Source: Nocardioides albertanoniae (GTDB lineage: Bacteria; Actinomycetota; Actinomycetes; Propionibacteriales; Nocardioidaceae). Taken from it: a DNA stretch of 64,000 nucleotides. Below the pieces are notes generated by a model. That model worked only from the letters and a program-made list of their open reading frames with translations, made no database searches and had not been told where the DNA came from. Position numbers and translations under genes: made by a program. The stretch lies in the NCBI RefSeq assembly GCF_006716315.1, contig NZ_VFOV01000001.1:2682501-2746500 (forward strand), written 5' to 3'. Of this stretch, positions 34,208 to 47,581 are shown one piece after another; positions within the stretch are counted from its first letter, which is position 1, and each line of letters starts with the position of its first letter.

Positions 34208-35181
34208 CGGGCCAGCACCTCCTTGGCGAGCTTGCGGTAGGAGTCGGCCCCGGTGGAGGTGGAGGCGTACTCGGTGATGGGCTCGCCGACCACGGTGGAG
34301 TCGGCGAACTTCACGGTGCGCCGGATGACGCTGTGGAAGACACGGTCGCCCCAGCCGTTGACGAGGGTCTCCATGACCTCCCGGCTGTGCATGGTGCGGC
34401 TGTCGTACATCGTGCCCAGTATTCCGTCGATCTTCAGGCGCGGGTTGAGCCGCTCCTGAACCTTGTCGATGGTGTCCTTGAGCAGGGCGACGCCGCGCAG
34501 GGCGAAGTATTCACACTCCAGCGGCACGACCACCGAGTCGGCGGCGGTCAGCGCGTTGACGGTCAGCAGACCGAGCGAGGGCTGGCAGTCGATGAGGATG
34601 ACGTCGTAGTTGGCGACCGCGGGCTCCAGGGCCCGGGCGAGGGTCTGCTCGCGGGCGACCTCCTGGACGAGCTGCACCTCGGCGGCGGAGAGGTCGATGT
34701 TGGCCGGCAGCAGGTCGACACCGTCGATGCCCGAGGGGACGACGACGTCCTCGAGCGTGATCTCACGCTCCATCAACAGGTTGTAGATCGTCAGCTCGAT
34801 CTCGTTGGGTTGCAGCCCGAGACCGACCGAGAGCGACCCCTGCGGGTCGAAGTCGACCATGAGCACCTTGCGGCCGTGCTCGGCCAGCGCGGCACCGAGG
34901 TTGATCGTCGTCGTGGTCTTGCCGACGCCGCCCTTCTGGTTGACCATCGCGACGGTCCTGGCCGGGCCGCCGGTGGCGGGCCCGGGCTCGGGAAGCTTGG
35001 GCCAGGGACGTCCGGTGGGCCCGATCTTGTTGGAGCCCGCGGCCTCGAACGGCGAGGCGTCCGGCTCCGGCGCATTGGCGCGCTGACGGGCCGAGGGCGG
35101 GTAGGCCGGCGGGTTCGCCGTGGCCTGCGGAGGCATCTGGGGCGCTGTCGCGCCACCTGCTCCGAAATAGCTGTCTTCCAT
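34189..35181 (-). CDS. parA: ParA/Soj-family ATPase
   Basis: A 330-residue ParA with a ~75-residue Pro/Ala-rich N-terminal extension, then the deviant Walker A motif MVNQKGGVGKTTT (about 79-91), Walker A' VDFDPQGSLSVG, and Walker B DVILIDCQPSLGLLT. It is the scpA-linked orphan ParA (Rv1708-like position), not the oriC-linked Soj, because no parB, gidB or rpmH is near. Such proteins form dynamic ATP-dependent patterns on the nucleoid. It heads the scpAB unit; 236 bp of upstream sequence should hold the promoter. Confidence 0.92.
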   Translation of the reverse strand: MEDSYFGAGGATAPQMPPQATANPPAYPPSARQRANAPEPDASPFEAAGSNKIGPTGRPWPKLPEPGPATGGPARTVAMVNQKGGVGKTTTTINLGAALAEHGRKVLMVDFDPQGSLSVGLGLQPNEIELTIYNLLMEREITLEDVVVPSGIDGVDLLPANIDLSAAEVQLVQEVAREQTLARALEPAVANYDVILIDCQPSLGLLTVNALTAADSVVVPLECEYFALRGVALLKDTIDKVQERLNPRLKIDGILGTMYDSRTMHSREVMETLVNGWGDRVFHSVIRRTVKFADSTVVGEPITEYASTSTGADSYRKLAKEVLARWQLGV

Positions 35182-35417
35182 TCCTCCACCCCCGGTTCAG
35201 TTGCCGCGGCCCTGGGCGAACACGGCTAGCGGGTCTATATGTCGACACGGCGACTCTAAGACCCGGATCTGCGCGACTGTAGGAGCCGCGCCGGGCGTGT
35301 CACAAGGCAAATCCGACTGTTTCTGCTAGGCGGTGCGAATCTGTTGACCGCCTGTGCACTTCGCCGCCCGTAACCTCCACAGCCACCGTCGGCGCTGTGG
35401 ACAGATCTGTGGAGAGG

Positions 35418-35564
35418 TCAGCGCGTACGGCGGCGCTTCTGGAACTGGTCGTAGGCCTTGCTCGCGGCCTCTTTGGCCTTGCGCTGGTTCTCCGGCTTGC
35501 GCGCCTCGGCAGCGATCTTGGAGACGATCGAGGCGACCACGGTCGACTTCAGTAGCTTTCCCAC
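35418..35564 (-). CDS. 48-residue basic small protein
   Basis: Read from a GTG at 35564 on the reverse strand: VGKLLKSTVVASIVSKIAAE then ARKPENQRKAKEAASKAYDQ and FQKRRRTR, stop at 35418-35420. The composition is that of a soluble helical, Lys/Arg-rich protein with a short hydrophobic N-terminal part. It sits between parA and the helicase. An in-frame GTG further upstream is possible and no strong Shine-Dalgarno is seen. I do not recognise it, but its regular helical pattern and codon phase argue that it is real. Confidence 0.6.
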   Translation of the reverse strand: MGKLLKSTVVASIVSKIAAEARKPENQRKAKEAASKAYDQFQKRRRTR

Positions 35565-35595
35565 ACCGCAACGCTATCGGACCGGTGCCGAAGCC

Positions 35596-38250
35596 TCACA
35601 GTCGGCGCATCGCAACGCTCGCCAGGACGAGCTCGCCCGCCTCGTCGCTCGCGTCGAGATCGGCGATCGCCTCGATGACCCAGTCGTGGTCGCCGGCCGG
35701 GTCGTCGATGGTCTGGGTGATGCGCCAGATGCGGGTGGAGTCGAAGGACTCGTCGTCTTCGTCCACCCCCGCCGGCGCGCCGGCCTCGGCGGTCCAGGTG
35801 AGGAGCTTGGGCGAGCGCGAGTCGGCGGAGATGCCCACGTCGTCGTGCTCGCCGAAGTAGGCCTCCAGGGCGTCGTCCCAGCGCGATCTCGTCATCACGA
35901 CGTCGCGGGCCGGCTCGAACCGGTCGGCGGCGGCGCGCTCGAGGCGCATCAGCGTGTCGAGGTCGTCGCGCGAGACCGCGTCCACGCGAGCCCACATCGC
36001 GTTGCGCACCATGATCTCGAAGGCACGGGTCTGCTGCGACAGCGAGCGCGGAGGCGGCGGGGCCTCGTGGTGGGCGACCGCCGAGGGGATGTGGTCGGGG
36101 TCGGAGAGCGCCTCCCACTCGTCGAGCAGGCTCGAGTCGGTCTGGCGGATCGTCTCCCCCAGCCACTCGATCAGGTCCTCGACCTCGGGCGTCTTGTAGG
36201 TCTCGGGCACCGTGTGCCGGAAGGTGCGGTAGGCGTCGGTGAGGTAGCGCAGCACCAAGCCCTCCGAGCGCGCCAGCTGATAGCGCCCCACGACATCGGT
36301 GAAGGTCATCCCCTGCTCGTACATCTCGCGCAGGATCGACTTCGGGTCGAGCGCATCCTCGGGCAGCCACGGGTGGGTGCCGCGATAGACCTCGAAGAGC
36401 GCCTCGAGCAGGTCGGCCATCGGCTTGGGCCAGGTGATCTCCTCGATGAGCGCCATCCGCTCGTCGTAGTCGACGCCGTCGGCCTTCATCTCCTCGATCG
36501 CCTTCCCGCGCGCCTCGTGCTGCTGGGCGAAGAGGATCTGCCGCGGCGGCTCCAGCACGGCCTCGATCACCGAGACGATCTCGAGGGTGTGCTCAGGCGA
36601 CTCGGGGTCGAGGGTGTCGAGGGCGGCGAGCGCGAAGTGGGCCAGCGGCTGGTTGAGCGCGAAGTCGGCCGGAAGATCCTCGGTGAGCACATAGCGGCGC
36701 CCGTACGCATCGGGCGCCTGGAGCCTGGTGAGCACCCCGCTGTGCACCAGCGAGCGCGTCAGCCGCAGCGCTCGCCGGGCGAGCTTGAGCTGCGTACGCC
36801 GCTCCTCGTGGTTGTCCATCGTGATGCGTCGCATCACCGCGAAGGCGTCCTCGTCGCGGGCGACGACGTTGAGGATCATCGAGTTGTCGACCTTCATCCG
36901 GCTCTGCAGCGGCTCCGGGGCGCCGTCGACGAGCTTGGTGAAGGTCGCCTCGGTCCACACGACCGTGCCCTCGGGCGGCTTCTTGAGCTGGGCCTTGGAG
37001 TTCTTCTTGCCCGACTTGCGACGCTCCTCGGCCTTCGCCTTCGCCTTCTCGTTCTCGATGATGTGCTCGGGCGCCTGCACCACGACGTAGCCCTGGGTGT
37101 CGAAGCCGGCGCGGCCGGCGCGCCCGGCGATCTGGAGGAACTCGCGGGTGCGCAGGATGCGCTGACGGCGGCCATCGAACTTCGCCAGGCCGGTGAAGAG
37201 CACCGTGCGGATCGGGACGTTGATACCGACCCCGAGGGTGTCGGTGCCGGCGATCACCTTGAGCAGGCCCGCCTGAGCCAGCTGCTCGACCAGTCTGCGG
37301 TAGCGCGGCAGCATGCCCGCGTGGTGGACGCCGATGCCCTTGCGCAGCAGCTTGGAGAGGGTCTTGCCGAAGCCCGCGGCGAAGCGTACGGGCTCGAGAC
37401 GCTCGGCGATGGCCGCCGACTCCTCCTTGGTCAGCTTCAGCCAGCCGGCGTTGAGCAGCGAGGTGCCGTGGGTGACGGCGTCCTTCTGGGTGAAGTGCAC
37501 CACGTAGGCGGGCGCCTGGCCGGTGGTGACGAGCTCCTCGAGGGTCTCCTGCAGCGGCGTCAACCGCCAGTCGAAGCTGAGCGGCACCGGTCGCTCCGCC
37601 TGGTCGACCAGCACCGTGTCGCGGCCGTTTCGCCTGGTCAGGTCGTCGCCGAGCGCGGTCGTGTCGCCGAGGGTCGCGGAGAGCAGCAGGAACTGGGCCT
37701 GCGGCAGCTCGAGCAGCGGCACCTGCCAGGCCCAGCCACGGTCGGGCTCGCCGTAGTAGTGGAACTCGTCCATGATGACGAGGCCGACGTCGGCGTGCTT
37801 GCCCTCGCGCAGCGCGAGGTTGGCGAGCACCTCTGCGGTGCAGCAGATGATCGGGGCGTCGGCGTTCACGCTGGCATCGCCGGTGAGCATGCCGACGTTG
37901 TCGGCGCCGAAGGTCTCGACGAGGTCGAAGAACTTCTCGCTGACCAGGGCCTTGATCGGCGCGGTGTAGAAGGAGACCTTGTCTTCGGCCAGCGCGCCGG
38001 CATGGGCTGCGGCGGCCACCAGCGACTTGCCCGAGCCCGTCGGCGTGGCCAGGATGACGTTGTCACCGGCCAGCACCGACATGATCGCCTCGTCCTGGTG
38101 GGGGTAGAGGGTGCGGCCGCCGGCCTCGACCCAGCCCACGACCGCCTCGTAGACGTCGTCCGGACTGGTGCCGACCTTGGGGATCCAGTCGGCTGGCTTC
38201 ACGGGCTGTGTCACAGGTTGGGTCACAGATTGGGTCACGGGTTGGGTCAC
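35596..38250 (-). CDS. SF2 DEAD/DEAH-box helicase with DUF3516-type C-terminus
   Basis: An 884-residue helicase. Motif I is ATPTGSGKS (about 68-76), motif II is [13 protein letters not shown] (a DEFH box), motif III is LLSATLGDT, and motif VI is [15 protein letters not shown]. The remaining ~450 residues match the DUF3516 tail of actinobacterial Ski2/Mtr4-like helicases. It probably unwinds RNA or DNA in an unknown process. The N-terminus carries repeats ([16 protein letters not shown]) encoded by 15-bp-like DNA repeats at 38205-38250. Its start overlaps the xerD stop by 4 bp; a later start is possible. Confidence 0.87.
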   Translation of the reverse strand: MTQPVTQSVTQPVTQPVKPADWIPKVGTSPDDVYEAVVGWVEAGGRTLYPHQDEAIMSVLAGDNVILATPTGSGKSLVAAAAHAGALAEDKVSFYTAPIKALVSEKFFDLVETFGADNVGMLTGDASVNADAPIICCTAEVLANLALREGKHADVGLVIMDEFHYYGEPDRGWAWQVPLLELPQAQFLLLSATLGDTTALGDDLTRRNGRDTVLVDQAERPVPLSFDWRLTPLQETLEELVTTGQAPAYVVHFTQKDAVTHGTSLLNAGWLKLTKEESAAIAERLEPVRFAAGFGKTLSKLLRKGIGVHHAGMLPRYRRLVEQLAQAGLLKVIAGTDTLGVGINVPIRTVLFTGLAKFDGRRQRILRTREFLQIAGRAGRAGFDTQGYVVVQAPEHIIENEKAKAKAEERRKSGKKNSKAQLKKPPEGTVVWTEATFTKLVDGAPEPLQSRMKVDNSMILNVVARDEDAFAVMRRITMDNHEERRTQLKLARRALRLTRSLVHSGVLTRLQAPDAYGRRYVLTEDLPADFALNQPLAHFALAALDTLDPESPEHTLEIVSVIEAVLEPPRQILFAQQHEARGKAIEEMKADGVDYDERMALIEEITWPKPMADLLEALFEVYRGTHPWLPEDALDPKSILREMYEQGMTFTDVVGRYQLARSEGLVLRYLTDAYRTFRHTVPETYKTPEVEDLIEWLGETIRQTDSSLLDEWEALSDPDHIPSAVAHHEAPPPPRSLSQQTRAFEIMVRNAMWARVDAVSRDDLDTLMRLERAAADRFEPARDVVMTRSRWDDALEAYFGEHDDVGISADSRSPKLLTWTAEAGAPAGVDEDDESFDSTRIWRITQTIDDPAGDHDWVIEAIADLDASDEAGELVLASVAMRRL

Positions 38251-39203
38251 AGGGCCCTCGGGTGCGCGGTCGCGAAGACCTCTCGAAGATTGTCCACGGT
38301 GACAAGAGTGTAGATCTGCGTCGTGGTCACCGACGCATGGCCCAGCAGCTCCTGCACGACGCGTACGTCGGCACCCCCGTCGAGCAGATGGGTGGCGAAG
38401 GAGTGACGCAGGGTGTGGGGCGATACGTCCTTGTCGATCCCGGCGCGCTCGGCTGCTCGGGTCAGCACCGTCCAGGCCGACTGTCGCGAGAGGCGACCAC
38501 CGCGGGCGTTGAGGAAGAGCGCTCCCCCGTTGCCGCTCGATCCGGCGGCGGCGAGGTCGGGGCGGGCCCGGGTCAGATAGGCCTCGACGGCCTCGACCGC
38601 GTAGGAGCCGACCGGCACGAGGCGCTCCTTGCCACCCTTGCCGCGCAGCAGGGCGACGTTGTCGACACGGTCGAGGTCGTCGACGTCGAGACCGACCGCC
38701 TCCGAGATGCGCGCGCCGGTGCCGTAGAGCACCTCGAGGAGGGCGCGGTCGCGCAGCGCGAGAGTCGTGCCCGGAGCACCGGCGGTCTCCAGGATCGCCT
38801 CGATGTCGGAGAGCGGGAGCGCCTTCGGCAGCCGCTTCTCCGCACGCGGCGGCTTCACGTGGCCGGCCGGGTTGGCTTCGGCCATCCCGTCGGCGACCGC
38901 GAACTTGTGGAACCCGCGCACCGCGACCACCGTCCGCGCCGCCGAGGTGGCGCTCAGCGCCGGATGCTCCTCGCTACCCTCACGCAGATGGGCCAGGAAG
39001 GCCGAGACCGTCGCCTCCGAGACGCCGGTGAGGTCACCGACATCGCGGCCGGCGAGGAACTCGGCGTACCTGCGCAGATCGCGCCGGTAGGACGAGAGCG
39101 TGTTGGCCGCGAGCCCGCGCTCGACGCTCAGGTGATCGAGATAGGTGCGCATCGCGCGCTCCACCGCCGAAGCGGTGCCCGGAGCACTCGATGCCGCTGT
39201 CAC
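38247..39203 (-). CDS. xerD: tyrosine recombinase XerD
   Basis: A 318-residue tyrosine recombinase starting at the GTG at 39203; the open frame goes on into repeats and is not used. The N-terminal SAM-like domain has [20 protein letters not shown]. All catalytic residues are present: Arg in [12 protein letters not shown], Lys in [14 protein letters not shown], HxxR in [12 protein letters not shown], His in [13 protein letters not shown] and Tyr in the same segment. It resolves chromosome dimers at dif with XerC. Its place next to the nudix/ald genes follows the Rv1701 neighbourhood, so it belongs to the core and not to the island. Confidence 0.93.
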   Translation of the reverse strand: MTAASSAPGTASAVERAMRTYLDHLSVERGLAANTLSSYRRDLRRYAEFLAGRDVGDLTGVSEATVSAFLAHLREGSEEHPALSATSAARTVVAVRGFHKFAVADGMAEANPAGHVKPPRAEKRLPKALPLSDIEAILETAGAPGTTLALRDRALLEVLYGTGARISEAVGLDVDDLDRVDNVALLRGKGGKERLVPVGSYAVEAVEAYLTRARPDLAAAGSSGNGGALFLNARGGRLSRQSAWTVLTRAAERAGIDKDVSPHTLRHSFATHLLDGGADVRVVQELLGHASVTTTQIYTLVTVDNLREVFATAHPRAL

Positions 39204-39244
39204 ATGTCCATCCAAGCAGCCCAGTCGGCCCGTCCTGACCAAAT

Positions 39245-39350
39245 CCCCCGCCGAGTCGGCTCGTTCTGACCAATTTCCAGGTCGAGTCGGCTCGTTCTGA
39301 CGAGCCGACTCGACGCCGATCTCTGTCAGGACGAGCCGACTCGGCGGGGG
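39245..39350. repeat. nested inverted array of 31-bp units
   Basis: Outer arms 39245-39270 and 39325-39350 are inverted copies (25 of 26 pairs). Inside, 39281-39295 and 39300-39314 are perfect 15-bp arms around TCTG. The core GAGTCGGCTCG occurs four times: on the plus strand from 39253 and 39284, on the minus strand from 39342 and 39311, each 31 bp apart. It is directly downstream of ald and may act as its terminator. Confidence 0.75.
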
Positions 39351-39351
39351 C

Positions 39352-40467
39352 TCATGCGAGAACGGTGTCGAGGTCGACCGCGTCGATGCCGACGGCGGCG
39401 CCGACGGGGGCGTTGGTCAGGGCGCCGGCGTGGGTGTTGAGGCCCTTGGCCAGGGCGGCGTCGCTGCGCATGGCCTGCTGCCAGCCGTGGCTGGCCAGGG
39501 CGACGACGTAGGGAAGCGTCGCGTTGGTGAGGGCGTAGGTGGAGGTGTTGGGCACCGCACCGGGCATGTTGGCCACGCAGTAGAACGTCGAGCCGTGCAC
39601 CTGATAGGTCGGGTCGTCGTGGGTGGTGGCGTGGGAGTCCTCGAAGCAGCCGCCCTGGTCGATGGCGATGTCGACGAGCACCGAGCCGGGCTTCATCCGC
39701 GAGACCAGCTCGTTGGTGACGAGCTTCGGAGCGGCGGCGCCGGGGATCAGCACGGCACCGATGACCAGGTCGGCCGCGAGCACCTGCTCCTCGAGCGCGA
39801 GCTTGTTGGAGGCCAGGCCGTGCACCTGGTTGGAGTAGCGCCAGAACGACATCCGCAGCTTCTCCAGGTCGGTGTCGAGCAGGGTCACGTCGGCGCCCAT
39901 CCCGAGCGCAATGTTGGCGGCGTTCTGACCCGAGACGCCGGCCCCGATGATCACGACCTTCGCGTTGGCGACGCCACCGACGCCGCCCATCAGCGTGCCG
40001 CGGCCACCTTGGGCCTTGAGCAGGTTGTAGGCCCCGACCTGCGGCGCCAGACAGCCGGCGACCTCGCTCATCGGGTAGAGGAGCGGCAGGGCGCGGTTGG
40101 GCAGCTCGACGGTCTCGTACGCGATCGCGGTGACCTTCTTGGCCAGCAGCTCCTGGGTCAGCGGCTTGTCGGCGGCCAGGTGGAGGTAGGTGAACAGGGT
40201 CAGGCCCTCGCGCAGGCGGTGGTACTCCTCCGCCACCGGCTCCTTGACCTTGAGCACCAGGTCGGCGTTGCCCCAGGTCTCGTCGGCATCGCCGACGAGC
40301 TTGGCACCGACCGCGGCGTAGTCGTCGTCGGAGATCGAGGAGCCGGCACCGGCGCCGGCCTCCACGAAGACCTCATGGCCGTTGGCCACCAGCTCATGGA
40401 CGCCTGAGGGGGTGATCGCCACCCGGTACTCGTGGTTCTTGACTTCCTTGGGTACGCCGATCTTCAT
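39352..40467 (-). CDS. ald: alanine dehydrogenase
   Basis: A 371-residue protein. The ATG at 40467 is favoured (AGGGG 6 nt upstream) over the ATG at 40473. Family features: [20 protein letters not shown] at the start, the catalytic Lys in VLKVKEP (near 73), [33 protein letters not shown] with the NAD glycine cluster (about 164-183), and [20 protein letters not shown]. It interconverts L-alanine and pyruvate plus ammonia with NAD. It lies between nudix and xerD, as a single gene with a strong repeat/hairpin behind it. Confidence 0.95.
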   Translation of the reverse strand: MKIGVPKEVKNHEYRVAITPSGVHELVANGHEVFVEAGAGAGSSISDDDYAAVGAKLVGDADETWGNADLVLKVKEPVAEEYHRLREGLTLFTYLHLAADKPLTQELLAKKVTAIAYETVELPNRALPLLYPMSEVAGCLAPQVGAYNLLKAQGGRGTLMGGVGGVANAKVVIIGAGVSGQNAANIALGMGADVTLLDTDLEKLRMSFWRYSNQVHGLASNKLALEEQVLAADLVIGAVLIPGAAAPKLVTNELVSRMKPGSVLVDIAIDQGGCFEDSHATTHDDPTYQVHGSTFYCVANMPGAVPNTSTYALTNATLPYVVALASHGWQQAMRSDAALAKGLNTHAGALTNAPVGAAVGIDAVDLDTVLA

Positions 40468-40521
40468 TGTCATCCCCTGAGCGTTGGTCTTCCCATGAAT
40501 GTGGTCTCTCGCAGGCCCTGA

Positions 40522-41187
40522 TCAGACTTTGCCACGAGACCTGAGCGCGGCGTACGCCAAAACGGCCTGCACCACGGGCGAGTCGGTCGCGCGGCCGTCG
40601 AGCACGGCGTCGAGGAGCTCCTCGAAGGGCACCCAGTGGATGCTCATCTCCGCCTCCTCGTGCTCGAGCTCGAACCCGTCGCGGTCGCTCGCGGTGAGTC
40701 CGCGCGCGAGGAAGAAGTGATGGATCTCCTCGCTCAGGCCTGGGGAGGTGTAGGTGGAGAGCAGGGGCGTCCACTCGGCTGCCTCGTGGGCGACCTCTTC
40801 GCGCAGCTCACGCACGGCCACGTCGAGCGGGTCCTCGCCGGGGTAGTCGATCAGCCCGGCCGGGAGCTCGACGAAGCGGCGCTTGGCGGGGTGACGGTAC
40901 TGGGTGATGACCAGCGCCCGCTCGTCGTCGTCGAGCGCCAGCACCACCGCAGCACCGGGGTGCTCGACCACGAGACGGCGAAACGGCTCCTCCTCCTCGT
41001 GCCCGGGGCGGTTGATCCGGTCCGACCGCAACGCGACCACCCAGCCGTCGCGGTGGATGTCCTCGCTCGAGACGACCGGCCAGCTCTCAGGCGTGTCCCA
41101 CTCGGTCAGCGGACCGTGGTCGTGCTCCGCGGAGGCGTGCTCGTCGTCGTGCGGGATCGAGTCGGAAAAACCTGCGTCCGAAGTCAT
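40522..41187 (-). CDS. Nudix hydrolase, ADP-ribose pyrophosphatase type
   Basis: A 221-residue protein with a Nudix box GEDPLDVAVRELREEVAHEA (about 113-132); Gly, Glu, Arg-Glu and Glu-Glu of the motif are present while the final Gly is replaced. The preceding RFVELPAGLIDYPGE and the following TYTSPGLSEEIHHFFLARGL match ADP-ribose pyrophosphatases. The N-terminus is His/Asp/Glu-rich. It converts ADP-ribose to AMP and ribose 5-phosphate with Mg. The position between pyrG-side genes and xerD corresponds to Rv1700. It is divergent from pepN. Confidence 0.9.
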   Translation of the reverse strand: MTSDAGFSDSIPHDDEHASAEHDHGPLTEWDTPESWPVVSSEDIHRDGWVVALRSDRINRPGHEEEEPFRRLVVEHPGAAVVLALDDDERALVITQYRHPAKRRFVELPAGLIDYPGEDPLDVAVRELREEVAHEAAEWTPLLSTYTSPGLSEEIHHFFLARGLTASDRDGFELEHEEAEMSIHWVPFEELLDAVLDGRATDSPVVQAVLAYAALRSRGKV

Positions 41188-41209
41188 GGGCCGAGGCTAC
41201 TCTCGGCTC

Positions 41210-43648
41210 ATGTCAGAGACTTCCCCCGCCGCCCCCGCCTCGCTCACCCAGGAGGAGGCGGCCGCCAGGGCCGCCGCGATCTCCGTCGACCGCTACGACA
41301 TCGCCCTCGATCTGACCGGTCTGCTGGGCGGGGAGACGCTGACCAGCATCTCGACGATCACCTTCTCCGCGGCTCCCGGCACGAGCACGTTCGTGGACTG
41401 CGTCGCCGAGGTCTCGGCGGCCACCCTCAACGGCACCGCCCTCGATCTGAGCACCCTCGACGCCGACCGCATCCCGCTCCCGGACCTGGCCGCGACCAAC
41501 ACGCTCGTCGTGACCGCGTCGCAGTCCGACACCTCCTCCTCCGAGGGGGTGCTCCGCACCGTCGACCCGACCGACGACAACGTCTATGTCTGGACCTCCT
41601 TCGAGCCCGACGACGCCCGGCGGCTCTGGGCCTGCTTCGACCAGCCCGACCTCAAGGCGGTCCACGCCTTCACCGTGACGGCGCCGGAGCAGTGGACCGT
41701 GCTCTCCAACTCCGCACCCGCGGGAGTCACCGACGCGGCGAAAGGCGCCCGGGTCTGGGCCTTCGAGGACACTCCCCCGCTCTCGACGTACGTCGTGGTG
41801 GTCAATGCCGGACCGTTCGTCGAGGTCCGCGCCGAGCGGGGTGGCTACGACCTCGGGCTTTACGCCCGCCAGTCGCTGCGCACGCAGCTCGAGCGCGACA
41901 CCGACGACATCCTGCGGGTGACCGAGCACGGGCTGGCCTGGTACGGCACCAGGTTCGGGCTGCCGTTTCCCCAGCGGCGCTACGACCAGATCTTCGTGCC
42001 CGACATGGGCGGGGCGATGGAGAACTGGGGCGCGGTGACGCACTCCGACGCCTTCCTCTACCGCACCGCCCCGACCCACCCCGAGCGGGCCGAGCGCGCC
42101 AACGTGGTGCTCCACGAGATGGCCCACATGTGGTTCGGCGACCTGGTCACGATGCGCTGGTGGGACGATCTGTGGCTCAACGAGGCGTTCGCCTCGTGGG
42201 CGGCGGTGTGGTCCAGCGCGGCGCTGGAGGAGTATTCCGAGGCGTGGGCCGGCATCGCGGTGACCGAGAAGATCGCGGCGTACAACACCGACATCTCCCC
42301 CGCCACCCACCCGATCCGCGGCGTGGTGCCCAGCGTCGACGTCGCGATGGCCAACTTCGACGCGATCACCTACGCCAAGGGCCAGAGCGTGCTGCAGCAG
42401 CTGTGCGCCTACATCGGTGAGGACGCCTATCTCGCCGGGCTGCAGGCCTACTTCGCCGAGCACGCCTACGGCAACACCACGCTCTCCGACCTGATGGGTG
42501 CCTTCGGCGCGGCCGCCGGCAAGGACCTCTCCGGTTGGACCACCGCCTGGCTCGACCACGAGGGCACCGACCTGATCACGCTCGTCGGCGACACCCTCAC
42601 CGTGACCAGCCCCGACGGCACCGTGCGGCCCCACCAGCTCGAGATCGCCTCGTACGCCGCCGACGGCGCGTTGCTCGCCTCGACCCCGGTCACGATCGAA
42701 GGCGGCTCGGCGAAGGTCGACCTCCCCGACGCCGCGGCACACCTGGTCAACGCCACCGACGTCACGTTCGCCGCGACCCGGTCCGACGCGGCCAGCGAGG
42801 CGTGGCTGCGCGACCGTTCCGGGCTCCTGCCGACCACGACGGCGCGCGCGGTCTCGGTCGACAACGCCTGGCTCTCGCTGCTCCGTGGTGAGATCGGCGG
42901 CCCCGACCTGGTCGGTCACGTGCTGCAGATCCTGGTGCGCGAGCGCAGCCCCCAGGTGGTCGCGCCGTTCCTGACGTTGGCCGAGCGGGCTGCCGAGCTG
43001 TGGACCGCGCCCGAGCACGTCGAGCTGATGCGCTCTGCGGTCGCCGCCGCGGCGGTCGGCTTCACCAGCGACACCGACAACCGCGCCGAGGCGCTGCGCG
43101 TGCTCGCCCGCCATGCGACCAGCGAGGACCAGTTCGCGCTCGTACGTGAGGCCGCGGCCGACGACATCGTGCTCGACTGGCTGCTGCTGGCTCGTGGCGC
43201 CGAGCTGGGCAGCTACGACGCGGCCGCCGCCGAGGCGCTGATGGAGCGTGACCCCGACCCGGAGGCGTGGGTGTGGGCACTCCTGGCGCGGGCCGCGGGC
43301 CCCGAGCCCGCCGCGAAGGAGGAGGCCTGGCAGGTCGCCATGGTCGAGCGCCGGCTGCCGCACAGCGATGCCGGCTATCAGCTGCCCAACGCGTTCTGGC
43401 GTCCGGGCCAGCAGGACGTTCTTGCCCCGTACGCCGGGCGTTATCTGGAGTCGATCGCGGCCATCCAGGGCGGCGGCCTGCTCAACTACGGTCTGCAGAC
43501 CCGCTTCTACCCCGCCACCGCAGGCGAGGAGGTGATCGGGGCCGTCGAGGCGTCGCTGGCAGGTGGGGCGCTGGTGCCGTTCGTGCACCGCAGCCTCGTC
43601 GCCCGGCTCGACACCCACAGACGCCAGCTGGCCGCCCGGGCTCGATGA
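41210..43648 (+). CDS. pepN: aminopeptidase N (M1 family)
   Basis: An 812-residue M1 metallopeptidase, from ATG 41210 (MSETSPAAPASLTQEEAAAR). The substrate-binding GAMEN motif is at 268-272 and the zinc motif HEMAH at 302-306 with the distal Glu at 325 (HExxH-x18-E), so all zinc ligands are present. The C-terminal ERAP1-like helical domain starts near 530. It removes N-terminal residues from peptides in the cytosol; no signal peptide is seen. The 22 bp to the divergent nudix gene leave little room, so its promoter must overlap the nudix 5' end. Confidence 0.94.
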   Translation: MSETSPAAPASLTQEEAAARAAAISVDRYDIALDLTGLLGGETLTSISTITFSAAPGTSTFVDCVAEVSAATLNGTALDLSTLDADRIPLPDLAATNTLVVTASQSDTSSSEGVLRTVDPTDDNVYVWTSFEPDDARRLWACFDQPDLKAVHAFTVTAPEQWTVLSNSAPAGVTDAAKGARVWAFEDTPPLSTYVVVVNAGPFVEVRAERGGYDLGLYARQSLRTQLERDTDDILRVTEHGLAWYGTRFGLPFPQRRYDQIFVPDMGGAMENWGAVTHSDAFLYRTAPTHPERAERANVVLHEMAHMWFGDLVTMRWWDDLWLNEAFASWAAVWSSAALEEYSEAWAGIAVTEKIAAYNTDISPATHPIRGVVPSVDVAMANFDAITYAKGQSVLQQLCAYIGEDAYLAGLQAYFAEHAYGNTTLSDLMGAFGAAAGKDLSGWTTAWLDHEGTDLITLVGDTLTVTSPDGTVRPHQLEIASYAADGALLASTPVTIEGGSAKVDLPDAAAHLVNATDVTFAATRSDAASEAWLRDRSGLLPTTTARAVSVDNAWLSLLRGEIGGPDLVGHVLQILVRERSPQVVAPFLTLAERAAELWTAPEHVELMRSAVAAAAVGFTSDTDNRAEALRVLARHATSEDQFALVREAAADDIVLDWLLLARGAELGSYDAAAAEALMERDPDPEAWVWALLARAAGPEPAAKEEAWQVAMVERRLPHSDAGYQLPNAFWRPGQQDVLAPYAGRYLESIAAIQGGGLLNYGLQTRFYPATAGEEVIGAVEASLAGGALVPFVHRSLVARLDTHRRQLAARAR

Positions 43649-43659
43649 GCCCGGGCGGC
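43631..43659. terminator. strong hairpin between convergent pepN and pyrG
   Basis: GCCGCCCGGGCTC (43631-43643) and GAGCCCGGGCGGC (43647-43659) form a perfect 13-bp stem with a 3-nt loop that includes part of the pepN stop codon. A second overlapping arrangement, GAGCCCGG (43647) with CCGGGCTC (43676-43683), could form instead and touches the pyrG stop. It should stop transcription in both directions. Confidence 0.75.
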
Positions 43660-43682
43660 CGGGCCGCACGGCCGGACCGGGC

Positions 43683-47314
<3,632 letters not shown>

Positions 47315-47385
47315 GGCCCGCCAATCCTCCCCTGCCGCCGCTCGATGTCCCTGGAACTCATCCCGGCGAGTCCTCCTCCCGGCGA

Positions 47386-47574
47386 GAAGTCACTCCTGCA
47401 GGTCCAGGAGTCACCCCTGCAGACCGAGTCGTCACCCCCGTACGCCGATGAGTCACCCCTGCAGGGCGAAGAGTCGCTCCCGCAGACCGAGAAGTCACCG
47501 AGGTGCCCAATCGACCTGCACAAGTGACGTCTCGCCCCGTACGAGTGACCCTTCGACCTGCAGGAGTGACTTCT
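47386..47574. repeat. 21-bp tandem repeats in two opposed blocks
   Basis: On the plus strand GTCAC (once GTCGC) starts at 47389, 47410, 47431, 47452, 47473 and 47494, exactly 21 bp apart, most units reading like AGTCACCCCTGCAG with a variable tail. From about 47512 to 47574 three more units lie in the opposite orientation (AAGTCACTCCTGCAGGTCGA on the reverse strand), again 21 bp apart. It fills most of the 267-bp gap between recN and the SteA-MctB gene. Confidence 0.85.
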
Positions 47575-47581
47575 GGGCGGG

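Noticed and set aside
35458..38313. A 951-residue plus-strand open frame opposite the helicase gene
   Set aside because: It mirrors the helicase in the antisense frame, as GC-rich third positions produce; composition is His/Arg/Gly/Leu-rich and shows no motif.
38247..39203. XerD-type recombinase as the integrase of the tRNA-Pro island
   Set aside because: It lies 20 kb outside the island in a conserved core neighbourhood and has the XerD domain layout.
41213..43669. An 818-residue minus-strand open frame opposite pepN
   Set aside because: Antisense shadow of a clear aminopeptidase N with all catalytic motifs; no domain recognised in the shadow.
47386..47574. CRISPR array
   Set aside because: Units are 21 bp with no spacer of normal length, two orientations occur, and no cas genes are in the window.
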